A stretch of DNA of 64,000 nucleotides. It comes from Saururus chinensis (lineage: Eukaryota > Streptophyta > Magnoliopsida > Piperales > Saururaceae). The notes below the pieces were generated by a model. That model was not told the DNA's origin, searched no databases, and saw only the letters and a program-made list of their open reading frames with translations. Shown here piece after piece: positions 11,691-22,299 of this stretch (positions within the stretch are counted from its first letter, which is position 1; the number at the start of each line of letters is the position of its first letter). The stretch is taken from NCBI GenBank assembly GCA_035235625.1, contig CP141142.1, forward strand, positions 43,379,644 through 43,443,643, read 5' to 3'. A program made the position numbers and the translations under genes.

Positions 11691-12960
11691 TTAGGTTGTA
11701 AATAGCTTAATAGTTGTAGAACATTAAGGATATATTGCCATGAACAAGATCGATGGTCTTAAGTACTTGCTGTTTCTGGATAGAAGAAAAAGAACGATTT
11801 TCTTAGTATGCATTTATCAGAGTCGTTTCTTTCTTCTTTCTTTCCCCCCCCTTTTTTATGCTTCATTCTCTTCTTGGAAGTCTTGTCTCCAGCAAAATTT
11901 GTGAGTTGGTTTTGATCGAAAAGAGATCTGATATTATATGAGACTATGATGGAAAGAAGGTTTCATATATAAGGGTTGTTAATTTTGTGAATACCCTTCG
12001 GAGATTACTCGCCGGATTGGAATTTGCAGTCTTCTACAGTGGAGGTGGTCTCCTGTGCATGCGAATGGTGCGATTGAACTTTTTTTTTTTTTGCTAGGGT
12101 TTTCATGGTTTGAGTGCAAAGTTGCTTTTCTTTTCTGTGCTGTTGTTGCTAGGGAACTTTTTTTGTTTCTGCTTCTTGCAGCCAATTTGTTGTAGTGAGG
12201 ACTGCTTGTATGATTAATCTCGGTTAATGAAAGCTTTTCAATAGAAAGAAAATGTTTGCAAATACTCCTGAATTCTTTCTCAAGTGAACTCCTGTACTTT
12301 TACCTGCTAATAGTGACTTGATTATCGGCCTCAATGATTCAAAACACTTTTATGCCGCTGTTGCCAACCAACGAATCTGTTAATCAAACAACTGAGTTTT
12401 GGTTCGAGAGAACCTATGGGCTTTATACAAAGTTCACTGAGGCCAGCATGTTATGTCCAATCACAATCCAGTACTTGAAAGGTTTTGTTGGACAAATTTA
12501 TACAGTGATTATCATTTTCCAATTAGTATTTCTTGTATTTGATTGTAAACCAGTATCTAGTACTTGTTTAATTTTCTACATATATTGCACGGATAACTTG
12601 TTTTCTTTTTATATTTTTATTTTTTGACTCACATCTGAAGCACGTCAGTGGAGGAACATTGGTGCATAACAGCACGCCAATGATTCAATCAAAAGGCAAG
12701 GGTACACCTTTTTGTCTATTGATTAGTATTGCATTTTCTTGCCTTTTACCTAGCAGCCCACATGCGTTTATTTCTTGGCTCCCCACTATATAGTGTGCCA
12801 CCAACCTTTTCTAGATTTTGTGATACGGCTAATTAAAGTAATGTGTTAGTGCCTGCTAGTTGTTCTCGCTTTGTCCTGCCCTGCTTACCGACCAAAGTCA
12901 CCCCCACCTCCCTATAATTTATAATCTCAATTGGGTTTATCTTTGTGAAACACCTATATG
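11691..12960. other. 3' flank of the SHR-like gene, no further gene seen
   Basis: This AT-rich stretch probably begins with the 3' UTR. It contains a C-run (11845-11853) and a T-run (12080-12091). ORFs on either strand are short and unrecognised. Nothing else is supported. Confidence 0.5.
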
Positions 12961-12964
12961 TTGT

Positions 12965-13560
12965 TGATATTGTTGGTCGCGACCAGGCCTCTTGAAGAAG
13001 AACATCGTAACTTTCAAACGTAAATTGTTTCTCAAATTAATCTTCAAACTAAAATTATAATAAAAACATAACAATTGCTTAGCAATCCAGAGCTCAATGG
13101 AGTATCAAACTCACCTCGAAGATCCTCAGGTATATCTTCTCGACACCAACACTCCAGTAGGAGAAATAGAGACGCAGAGGTTTTGAAAATCATCAATAAC
13201 ATCAACAACCTTTTTAATTCATTACATAGAACTATTTATACTAGTTGCTAGCAGTCAAAGACAAGTTTAAAGCCGTGTTGTTACATCGCCGTGAAGGTGT
13301 CATCATTTCTTTTATCAATCTCTGCTACGTGAAGCCCTGAGAGGAGTTGGAGGAGGAAGACGATTAACAGACTTAAACGGTCAAGATGAATTGGCCTATA
13401 TGCCCCTCCGTGTCAGTCGTCAATTGGAATCCGACGCTCACTACTTAAGTCGCATTAGTGATTGACAGTAATACCCTTAAGACAATTCTACTCGTGTCCT
13501 GATCGTATGACCGTCAATTAACCAAGCAGACTATAAAAACAAAACTACCCTTTACTACAT
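12965..13560 (-). repeat. Putative 3' LTR of the gypsy relic
   Basis: This lies immediately downstream, in minus-strand sense, of the integrase C-terminal coding remnant. On the minus strand it contains a TATAAATAG box (about 13236-13244), followed by transcript-leader-like sequence, as expected of an LTR promoter. I did not find a second copy in the window. Boundaries and the LTR call are therefore inferred from position. Confidence 0.4.
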
Positions 13561-13579
13561 TTTCTAAGATAAGTGCCCG

Positions 13580-14950
13580 ATGAAATGCTTCACCAAATTT
13601 CTGTCTTCACACTTCAGCTGCATCATGCCCTCCATGTTAGGAAAGCTTGACCTCGAGCTAAAGCGATTAAGAAATTGTCTTTGCAAAGACAAGAAGAGGA
13701 CCCTTGTAGTGAACAAGATCCTTGACATTGAATATAGAAGAAATAACATATGTAGGCGGCAAATCATATGTAGGTGGCAAATCAACTACAAATGAGTTAT
13801 CACCTAACTTTCGGAGTAGCTGATACGGCCCAATTCACTTTGGAGCTAGTTTGTGGTAAGAACCAGGTGGCAATCTCTCCTTACTGAGGTGAACCATAAC
13901 CCAGTCACCCTCTTCAAATTTCACAGATCTTCTGTCTATTAGCCTTTTTCTTGTAACTAATATTAGATTTCTGTAATTGTGCTTGGATTGTCTGGTAAAT
14001 GTTTTGCATTTGTGCAACTGTGTCAACTGCTTGAGAATTCTCACCAGGTTTCTTAGGTAGCGCAGCCAAGTCTTGAACCAAATTTGGATTAAAACCATAC
14101 AAAACTTGGAAAGGGGATCTGCTAGTGAACATGTGTGGAGATGCATTGTGTGCAAATTCAGCTTGTGCAATGTAACTATCCCATTGTTTTGGGTGTTGTC
14201 TAGTTAAACACCTCAGTAAACTTTTGAGAGTCCTATTTGTAGCTTTAATTTGTCCATTGATTTATGGATGACAAGTGCTGCTGAATTGTAGTTTAATACC
14301 CAGCCTCTTCCACAAAGTTTGCCAAAACTGACTTAAAAATCGATTGTCTTTGCCTGAGGTGGTTGTTAGTGGAATTCCATGCAGTCTTACAATTTCCTTA
14401 TAGAACAAGAGTGCTACATGTGCTGCATCAGCTGTTTTCTTGCAGGGAATGAAATGTGACATTTTGGAGAATCTGTCCACTACAACAAAGATGAAGTTAT
14501 TTCTCTTTTGTGTCCTAGGTAATCCCAATATGAAGTCCATACTTATATATCATTCCAAGGTTTAGTAGGGATAGGAAGAGGCTGATACAAGCTCATGTTT
14601 TGAGTGTCTCCCTTACTGACATGAGGCCAATAGTACCTCTCTTTCAGCATTGAAACTGTCTTGTCCCTTCCAAAATGATGAACTAAACCCCCTGAATGTA
14701 CCTCTTGGATTAAATGCTGCCTCAAAGAACCCATTGGTATGCATAACAAATTACCTTTGTACAAATAGCCCTCAGAGATGTAGTACTCACCAACTGGTTT
14801 TTTAGTACTTAGACATTCTTCCCACACTTTTTGGAAACTGGCATCATCTTTGTATTGTTCTTTAACACATTCAAAACCAAAAACCTCATGATGTAATGTA
14901 GATAACAAATTATGTCTACATCTAAGAGCATCTGCAGCTCTGTTCAAAAC
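13580..14950 (-). pseudogene. Gypsy integrase remnant
   Basis: From 14947 down, the translation has a histidine pair (EVHSGGLVHHFGRDKT) of the HHCC zinc finger. The segment that should carry the two cysteines is missing and passes straight into [17 protein letters not shown] stop follows. The catalytic core then reads [10 protein letters not shown] and [20 protein letters not shown] (14540-14420). The second catalytic aspartate region is altered ([11 protein letters not shown], normally S-D-R-D). Later fragments (14132-13835) encode the C-terminal region with FQVLYGFNPN and the GDWVMVHLSKERLPPG box. Confidence 0.8.
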
Positions 14951-14999
14951 CGTTGATCTATGTTTGATAGTGAATGTATAATCCTACAACTCATTCACC

Positions 15000-15538
15000 C
15001 ACCTAGCATGTAACCTATCCATCTTTGATTGACTTTATAAATGCTTCAATGCATCATGGTTAGTATAAAGAATGAACTCTTTAAACACAAGATAATGTCT
15101 CCGATGCTTAAGATACTGAACAAGAGCATAAAGTTCCAGTTTGATATGCTTATACCGCTTCCTCCTTGACTCATTTAGTTTTGCACAGAAATAGGCAATA
15201 GGTTTACCTTCCTGGAGAAAGTACCGCACCAATGCTCAATGCTGAAGCATCACATTCTACAACAATTTTGCTGAAATTTGGAAGAGCTAAATTGGTGTTG
15301 TAGTAAGCTTCTCTTTCAATGTTTCAAAACACTTTTCAGTTTCTTCAGTCCAACAAAACTTGTCTTTTTTAAGACACTCGGTTAATGGACTAGCAATGGT
15401 GCAAAATTCCTTGATAAACCTTCTATAAAAAGTAGCAAGCCTATGAAAGCTTTTTATTTCATTAACTGTTTTGGGAACAAGCCACTATCTAATGGAGGCT
15501 ATATTCTCTTCATCAACCTAAATTCCATTTGAGCTGAC
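15000..15538 (-). pseudogene. Gypsy RT C-terminus and RNase H remnant
   Basis: The minus-strand frames encode the RT connection region with [17 protein letters not shown] (about 15465-15420). The RNase H start, with VECDAS holding the first catalytic aspartate, is near 15260. After a frameshift around 15205 comes EGKPIAYFCAKLNESRRKRYKHIKLELYALVQ and a later TNHDALKHL. All belong to the same polyprotein as the neighbouring blocks. The frameshift and stops make it non-functional. Confidence 0.8.
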
Positions 15539-15829
15539 TACATTGTAAGGTCCCTGATTTTTCTACGATTTTTTGTGATTTTTTTGCTATTTTTTTGGTC
15601 ATTTTTGGCGAGAAAATGTGACGCTACGGCATATTCATATTTGTATATTTCCCCCCATATTTTTACCCGTAGAGTCGGGTGTGGGGCTTAGTCGCGGGCC
15701 ACGGGCCTCGTTGTGTGTTTATGGCGCGAATTTTGGAGGTTCGACGCGTAACCAGTGAGTTAACGCGCATTGAGGATACATTTGGAAATAAAAAATAAAA
15801 AATAAAAAGAAAAAAATGTGGATCGGGAT

Positions 15830-17570
15830 CGCCCAATCCAGAACCTCCTGGAGGAGGAACAGTGCGACCGTTCCCCCCTGGTTTGTTTCTCTATCCCCGC
15901 TAGCCAACGGCCGCCGACAAGCCGCAGGACACCGGCACAAGCTTCGCACCGGCGGTGCGACGCTGAGGGGCCACTACCCCGGCCGTGCCGCCTCCTCCCC
16001 CGGTTTGCCCTCTCTCCCCTTTGTTTGATTTGTACCGCCGACGTCGTGGGCCGGTGAGAGCCGCCCGGCCGCCCATGGTTCCGCCCTAGGTCGGCAACGG
16101 CGGGAGGACACTCCTCCCGACCCAGTGGGCCTCTGCTCTGCCTTCCCACTCCGTTTTCCCCATCTGCCCCTGTTTTCTGCCACCCCTTCTGTCGACCTCG
16201 CCGGCCGGCTTTCGCCGCTGTTGGACAGCCCGACTGGGCTCCGTCCAGCCCTCCTTGGTTTGGCGACGGCGAGGAGCCACTTCTACCAGCCATAGGGGGC
16301 CTCTGCACTATCGCCCCAGTGGGTGTTTCCACTGCCCTATTTTTCGCCGGCGATTTGTTTGTTTGAAACGAAGGCCGCCGATGGTGATCCGTGGCCGACA
16401 CGACCCCCATCCAGCCTCGCCTTGCTCCGGCGAAGGCAGTAGACCACCCTACCCAGCCCGGTTCCATCTCCTCTACCGTCCCCTACTCCGCCCAGTCCGA
16501 TTTGCGCTGTATTGTGGGTGGATTTTCCAGTGAGTTGGCACCACCATCGTTGGCGGGTGAGGGTGACTTAACCACCGTGGGCTCTGCCCTGGCTTGGCGA
16601 TGGCCCAGGGATGGCCCCACCCACCTGAACCAATTCAGCCTCCGTCCCCATGGCCGCTCCGCCCTTATGGGTTTTCCCTGGTCAGCCCCTCTGTGTTTGG
16701 CTTTTGACGCCATCGACATAGGCCGGTAGTGGCCAAATGGCCACCGAGGATTCCGCCTTAGTCTAGTAACGACTAGAGACAGTCCCATCTTGTACGGTTT
16801 GATTGCCTCTGACCTGTGCCTTTCCTTGTAGCCTGTAGCCACAACTAGTTCCATCTTACCAGCACGTTTGCCCATTGACCCTTCTTGCTCATTTTATGCT
16901 GTTTGTACCGAACGACCTCTAGCAAGAATCTGTATGACTTACCTTGACTGAAAGTAGACAAGTTCACCTGCACAGGCCTTCGCTAGTGACAGCTTCGTGG
17001 CCTTTGCTCGACCCTGAACCCTCCCCCTGCCCTATACCGTGCGAGATGCACAGCCGCCCGCACCATGGGTTTTGGTTGTGGGTGGCGATCGGCGATGTCA
17101 CCACTTAGATTGGCCACAACTAGGGCCTTAGCCCTGTTGGCTTTTGTGGGCCTTGGTTCGCCCCCTTTCAGCCCTCTCCCCCGCCCCTTTGGGCCGCGTG
17201 TGCATATGGCCACACATGTACTTCTGGGTTTAGGCGCCGCATTCGCACCGCCTAACCATCGGTTGGCTTGGCCACCGAATGGAGTTGACACAGAGCCGTC
17301 CTCCACCTCTCCTTTGTTCTTGAGCGTTGCCCCACGCTCTCCGCCCTTATGTGGGCCTTTGTTGACCGAAATCGTCACTGTTGGGTGCTGTCTACGGCCG
17401 ATTTCGACGTCTTGTGGCTGGCTGAGCATGTCTTAGCCACCGGCCCATCTTCAGTGAGTACATCCTCGACATTTGGTCACACTGCCACCTATGTTGGCAC
17501 GACATTTCTCCTGGCCGCCCTTGTGTGCCGCCGTGGATTGCAGGTTTTGCCGCATTGATTTTTGACACCC
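15830..17570. other. GC-rich block inside the LTR-like element
   Basis: This block is far richer in G and C than anything around it and is open over long stretches on both strands (for example a 235-codon ORF at 16467-15760, minus). The translations are low-complexity, rich in Arg, Gly and Pro, with no motif. Openness on several frames at once is what high GC alone produces. I do not call a gene. It may be a 5' regulatory or leader part of the LTR, or a captured host fragment. Confidence 0.6.
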
Positions 17571-17899
17571 CGTTTGGCTGTGACTAGTTCCGGCACTTCC
17601 TAAAATCCTCGGGACAGCAACTCTCTCAGCTAAGCAACGGTTTTGACCGCCAACTCTGCCATCGATGCCACCACTATCGTGTGCTCGCCATCAAACGTCA
17701 TGATTATGAGGTAGGGGAGCTTTGAACTCGTAAATTCATGATAACATGCTTTGAATGAGTAGCAACATGCTAGGATTGTATGATTCCATGCTTGGATGTT
17801 AAGTAACGATCCGATTGCATGATGTGCATATAAGCATGATTGTATGGTATGTTAAAATGCATATGATATGCATGTTGGTTGTAAGTATGTTGGATGTAA

Positions 17900-18305
17900 G
17901 TATGTGCTAGTGATGACTAGCGTGTTTGTTGGTAAGTTTTGTATGTTGATTGAGTATGTGCTAGTGATGGCTAGCGTGTATGTTAACGTATGTATGCATG
18001 TGCTAGTGATGACTAGCGTGCATGTTTGAAGTATGTTTGGATTACGCATGTGCTAGTGATGGCTAGCGTGCATGTTTGGAGTATGTATGGATTATGCATG
18101 TGCTAGTGATGACTAGCGTGCATGTTTGAAGTATGTTTGGATTATGCATGTGCTAGTGATGGCTAGCGTGCATGTTTGGAGTATGTATGGATTATGCATG
18201 TGCTAGTGATGGCTAGCGTGTATGTCTGACGTATGTATGCATGTGCTAGTGATGACTAGCATGTATGTTTGATGTATGTATGCATGCACTAGTGATTGCT
18301 AGTGA
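17900..18305. repeat. Tandem array, about 50 bp units with dimer organisation
   Basis: Nine copies of the phrase tgctagtgatgRctagcgtg recur at about 17905, 17959, 18000, 18050, 18100, 18150, 18200, 18243 and 18288. Central units are 50 bp; outer ones are 41-54 bp. In the middle, units alternate between a 'gatgactag...gaagtatgttt' type and a 'gatggctag...ggagtatgtat' type, giving a 100 bp higher-order dimer. Each core is a near palindrome. Confidence 0.9.
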
Positions 18306-19019
18306 GCATGTTTGTAAGCTACGTATATATGACCATATGTGCATGTTATACGTATGTGTGATAGACATACGTATGTATGATGGCTATGTGCCTATGCTAT
18401 GGATATGTATATGTGGATGTGGGCAGAGATATGGCTATGGATGGTATGAAGTGACAACGTTTGGTATGGATGTGTAAGCGTATGATGGATGACAAAGGAT
18501 ATGGGTATGGCGGGTGAGGATTACCAGACAGTAAGAGTGTTCATAATTGTACAAGCATAACGTACATATTATGAAGTGAAAAGTAAGCATAATAAGTGAG
18601 ATATAAGTAAGAGAGCGACAACTAGGTTGGCTCTGAGGAGCTTCATTTGATGAGGTTAGTGTAAGATGTTTTGGCCATAAGATGGATGGCGAAGTATGTA
18701 AGACTATAAGGGTTTGATGTATGATGAGTTTTGTCCATAATGTGGATGGGTAAGTGAAGTCTGCTGCCTTGACGAACTAGGGTTTCGATCGGCCTCAGCT
18801 TCGGTTTGATCAGTCGAGGACTGTGAGTTTGTGTGACATAATTGTACCGCATAATATACTTAATTCAAACTTGAATTATAAACACAACTAATAATAGTGT
18901 TGTGAGTTTGAGACCTGAGGGTTCGACGGATTAAGTTCTGTGTTTGAGCTAGCCAATAATGAGTCGGCCGAGCATTTCTCATGTCTTGCTATGGTGTTTA
19001 TCTTGCGGGATGTTGTTTG

Positions 19020-19335
19020 TGTACTGTATAGAGCACCAGACATCTGATGCTTTGCTGAGAGTGACGTTGTTTCTGATTTGGTCTGCGTGCTGTATGAAGC
19101 CCAGACATTTAATGCTCTGTTGAGAGCAATGTACATTTTTGACTTTGTTTGTGTGTTGTATGAAGCCCATACGTCTGATGCTCTGTTGAGAGCGAAGTAT
19201 GTTTTTGATTTGGTCTGTGTGCTGTATTAAGCCCAGACGTTTGATGCTCTATTGAGAGCATTGTATGTTTTCGCCCAAGAGTGGCACTGTACATTTTTGC
19301 CCAAGTGGCACTGTATGTTTTCTGCCCAAGAGTGG
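19020..19335. repeat. Tandem array, about 62 bp units
   Basis: Four diverged units each carry 'gatgctctgttgagagc', a t-rich spacer, 'tttggtctgtgtgctgtat' and 'aagcccagac'. They are followed by three short 'gcccaagagtggcactgta' phrases (19270-19335). Homologous phrases are present once or twice on the opposite strand at about 25030-25210. Confidence 0.8.
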
Positions 19336-19339
19336 CAAT

Positions 19340-19620
19340 GGCACTATAAGACCCATTATGGTGGGCAATTCTATGGCACTATAAGACCCATTATGGTGGG
19401 CAATTCTATGGCACTATAAGACCCATTATGGTGGGCAATTTTATGGCACTATAAGACCCATTATGGTGGGCAATTCTATGGCACTATAAGACCCATTATG
19501 GTGGGCAATTCTTTGGCACTATAAGACCTATTATGGTGGGCGATTCTATGGCACTATAAGACTCATTATGGTGGGTAATTCTCTCGCACTATAAGACCCA
19601 TTATGGTGGGCAACTTATGA
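19340..19620. repeat. Tandem array, eight 35 bp units
   Basis: The unit starts ggcactataagacccattatg and continues with gtgggcaattctat. It repeats with a 35 bp period at 19340, 19375, 19410, 19445, 19480, 19515, 19550 and 19585, with few substitutions. High identity points to recent expansion. The antisense relative near 25000-25100 has no such array. Confidence 0.92.
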
Positions 19621-20850
19621 CCCCTTATGTGTGGGTGTTTATGTTTGCGCTCTCAGGTAAGTAGTATCATAGATCTACTCTTACCTGTTTGATCCAGTGC
19701 CCCATGAGCATTGGTGTGTCTTACCTTCGGAAAAGTCCATGGCGTCTAGTCACTCCCTGGAGGTTAAGGTGTTGCCCCAGTGGCATTCTTTTCCATTTCG
19801 ACGCTGGAGCTTATTAGTTGTAATGAGCTTCAGTGGTCATTGATATGTGTATGATTATGTGTATGAGCACGACTGTATGTATATGAGTAGGACTGTAAGA
19901 GTGTGTATGAGCAGGACTGTAAGCGTATGAGTATGAGCACGACCGTAAGAGTATGGGTACGATTGTGAGAATATGTTTCTGAGTAAGACAGTAAGTGTGA
20001 TTTTGTGTAAGCTGTATGAGTGAGCATATGATTGTACGAGTAAGGTCGTACAAGTATGCGTATGTTGTATGAGTAAGCATACGATGGTACGAGTAAGTTT
20101 GTATGACCCTGGATAAGGGTGCTTGTGTAAGTTTGATTTGATAGTATGATTTTGGCACAATGGTGCCTTTGGTATGATTTTGGCACGATGGTGCATTTGG
20201 TATGTTTGTATGAGTTTGAGCATGATATTGATATGCTTCTGCTTCATGTTTGAGTTGCATGACGCATGTATTTATGAACTTTTAAGTTCACCATTTGGGA
20301 TTTCCCCTACTGGGTATTTTTGTACTGAGTATGAAAATACTCATTACCCTACTTTTTAGCCCCGTTGTACGGGAGGTTTTGCAGGTTGTGTGGAGAGCTC
20401 CTGGAGATGGACGCTCGTTTTAGCGGTAGATTGATTCTCGTTGACTCAGGTATATGTTTCACTCACTGCGAGTTTATTTGTGCCACGATTCGATGTATTA
20501 GGTGAGACGAGACATTAAGATGTTATTATTCTGGACTTTCATTTGGATTAGTCGGTGGACTGTTATGGGACTTACACTCAGGAATGCTTGGGAGAGATTT
20601 GTATTTAAAGTCTATGAACATAGTAATTTATTCGTACGTGTATTTTCGAGTAGCGCCTGATGATATTTGCTTTGGTCGTACGATGTTTGACCGTATGATG
20701 AAGATATTTAGATGGAAAATAGATGTTTATTGTTTTGAATTATAAATTATTTTATCAGGTTTTGATTTCGTCCTCCGATTTACAAATGTTATATTGCAAA
20801 AAAATTTCGTGAATTTTAAGGAAAATGGGTGAAAAATCTCGGGTGGTACA

Positions 20851-21577
20851 TGCATAGCCAAGAAACAACAACTTGGAAGTGAAAAACGAGCACTTCATTT
20901 TGTTGATGTAAAGTGAATTCTACTCCAAAGTCTGAAGTAAGATGCTCTAAATGTTGCTTTATAGTCCAGCTGTAGATTAGTATGTCCTCAAAATATACAC
21001 ACACAAATCTTCCTAGAAATGGCTTAAGAACTTGTGTCATGAGTCTCATGAATTTTGAAGGTGCATTGGACAGTCCAAAAGGCATCACCAACCATTCATA
21101 GAGTCTCTCTCTGGTTTTCAATCCAGTTTTCCATTTATCATCTGGTTTCATTTTGATTTGATGATATCCACTTTTCAAAACAATCTTAGAAAATACCTTG
21201 GAACCCGATAACATATCTAGCATATCATCCAATCTTGGAATGAGAAAGCTATATCTAATGGTAATCTTGTTAATAGCCCTATTGTCCACACACATGCGCC
21301 AACCACTATCTTTCTTTGGAACTAATAGAGTTGAAATTACAATGGGACTCAAACTCTCCCTTATAAGACCTCTATCCAACAAATCTTAAACTTGTCTTTG
21401 TAGCTCAGCATGCTCCTTTGGGCTCATTTTGTAATGAGGTAAGGAAGAATCAGGTAGCAAATCTATTTGATGTTGAATGTCTCTAAGTTGAGGCAAGGAC
21501 ATTGGTAATTCATCACTAGTAATGTTTTGATATTTGAAGGCCAAACATAATAAGGGGCCCAGGAATCTCACTAGCAT
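20851..21577 (-). pseudogene. Gypsy reverse transcriptase remnant
   Basis: The minus strand encodes LLPDSSLPHYKMSPKEHAELQRQV, then after a stop near 21386 [40 protein letters not shown] (21382-21260). Next come the [22 protein letters not shown] block and [14 protein letters not shown]. The catalytic box at 20984-20995 reads YFED instead of YFDD. Reading is broken at 20851 by the TG...CA insertion. The polymerase family is certain; this copy is inactive. Confidence 0.9.
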
Positions 21578-21579
21578 TT

Positions 21580-21789
21580 TGTAATTTTAATATTTTTGAT
21601 TTGGTAGTCATTTTGATGTGGCTAATTTTAATATGAGGCTTATGAGGCCTGAATTAGCCAATTTAATTTGTGTGGCTAACTTCAATGTATGTGTGTGTAG
21701 GGGGGGGGGGGGGGGGAGCTTCAACTTATTCATACGTGTATAGGATCAAGTTTTGCTTCATTCTTTTTCTCTTCTTTGGACTTTGACTA
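21580..21789. other. Spacer with a G-homopolymer
   Basis: This sits between the gypsy relic and the next LTR terminus. It holds a run of about 18 G (21700-21717) preceded by a short TG tract. No coding signal is visible. Confidence 0.6.
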
Positions 21790-22290
21790 TGTCATGCCTT
21801 ACCACACCCCCTTGACCCGAACCCACTCCAGGGTGGTGAGCTAAGGCACAATGAAGTAAAAGACTAACTCAATGGGTCTTTATCGAAGTACGCAATATGT
21901 GACATTTGTGTAAAAGTAAATAATAGAAGGAATAATTATTAAGTATCACTTAGTTCATCATCACACTCACATCAATTTATAAAGTAAATAGTCACAAGCC
22001 TTAAGACTACAAAATGTCTAAAGCTAACACATACTACAATAAGTCTAAGCACTCTCAAGGCTATCCAAAATATGATGAAAAATAGTCAAGTTTAATATCA
22101 ATATAATACATGACATAAGTCTAAATCAACCCATGGGGCATACCCATCCTTAAGCTTGACATATTATTTGCCTAGAGCACCAATATGACACAATATATAA
22201 CCCCAAAACAAAAGAGGGGAGAGCTTAACTCAATAAGGGTTTTGAAAGGAAACATAAGCTCATGATAACACCACATGAATTCTTCCTATA
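21790..22290 (-). repeat. LTR end, left arm of an inverted pair
   Basis: The arm starts TGTCATGCCTTACCACACC. Over roughly 500 bases it is similar to the reverse complement of 25510-26081, sharing in order an ACACCCCCTTGACC-type start, AGTCACAAGCCTTAAG, CATACCCATCCTTAAGC and AATAAGGGTTTT. TGTCA outer ends are typical of gypsy LTR termini. In minus-strand sense this would be an LTR 3' end. The two arms diverge by substitutions and small indels. Confidence 0.7.
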
Positions 22291-22299
22291 GCAATAACT

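Larger units (their letters stand above)
15544..20850 (+). mobile_element. 5.3 kb LTR-like element (probable solo LTR) inserted in gypsy pol
   Basis: The segment begins TGTAAGGTCCCTGA and ends GGGTGGTACA, so it has TG...CA termini. The flanks are tacat (15539-15543) and tgcat (20851-20855), a 5 bp target duplication with one mismatch. The host gypsy reading frame is continuous when element plus one duplication is removed. It encodes no gag or pol. Contents in order are a GC-rich block (about 15830-17570), three tandem-repeat families (17900-18300, 19020-19330, 19340-19620), imperfect short repeats (19850-20100) and a unique end. The lack of internal coding DNA and of a second LTR copy suggests a very long solo LTR. 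A non-autonomous element is the alternative. Orientation is assigned from similarity of the last 550 bases to LTR-type ends. Confidence 0.72.
13564..21580 (-). mobile_element. Ty3/gypsy retrotransposon pol relic, split by an insertion
   Basis: The minus strand carries, in order, reverse transcriptase (21510-20851), RNase H (15538-15000), integrase (14950-14260) and integrase C-terminus (14250-13580). This RT-RH-IN order defines Ty3/gypsy. The RT-RNase H coding frame is interrupted at 20851/15543 by a 5.3 kb insertion; excising it with one target duplication restores continuous reading. Frameshifts, stops and a changed catalytic residue show the copy is dead. Gag and protease were not found upstream of RT; similarity ends near 21580. 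Confidence 0.88.

Noticed and set aside
11979-12185. A small basic ORF downstream of the SHR-like gene, minus strand
   Set aside because: It has a Lys/Ser-rich composition but no family match, no promoter, and lies antisense to the likely 3' flank of the GRAS gene.
15760-16467. A 235-codon ORF on the minus strand in GC-rich DNA
   Set aside because: Several frames on both strands are open here, the peptide is Arg/Gly/Pro low-complexity, and it lies inside a repeat element. GC content alone explains it.
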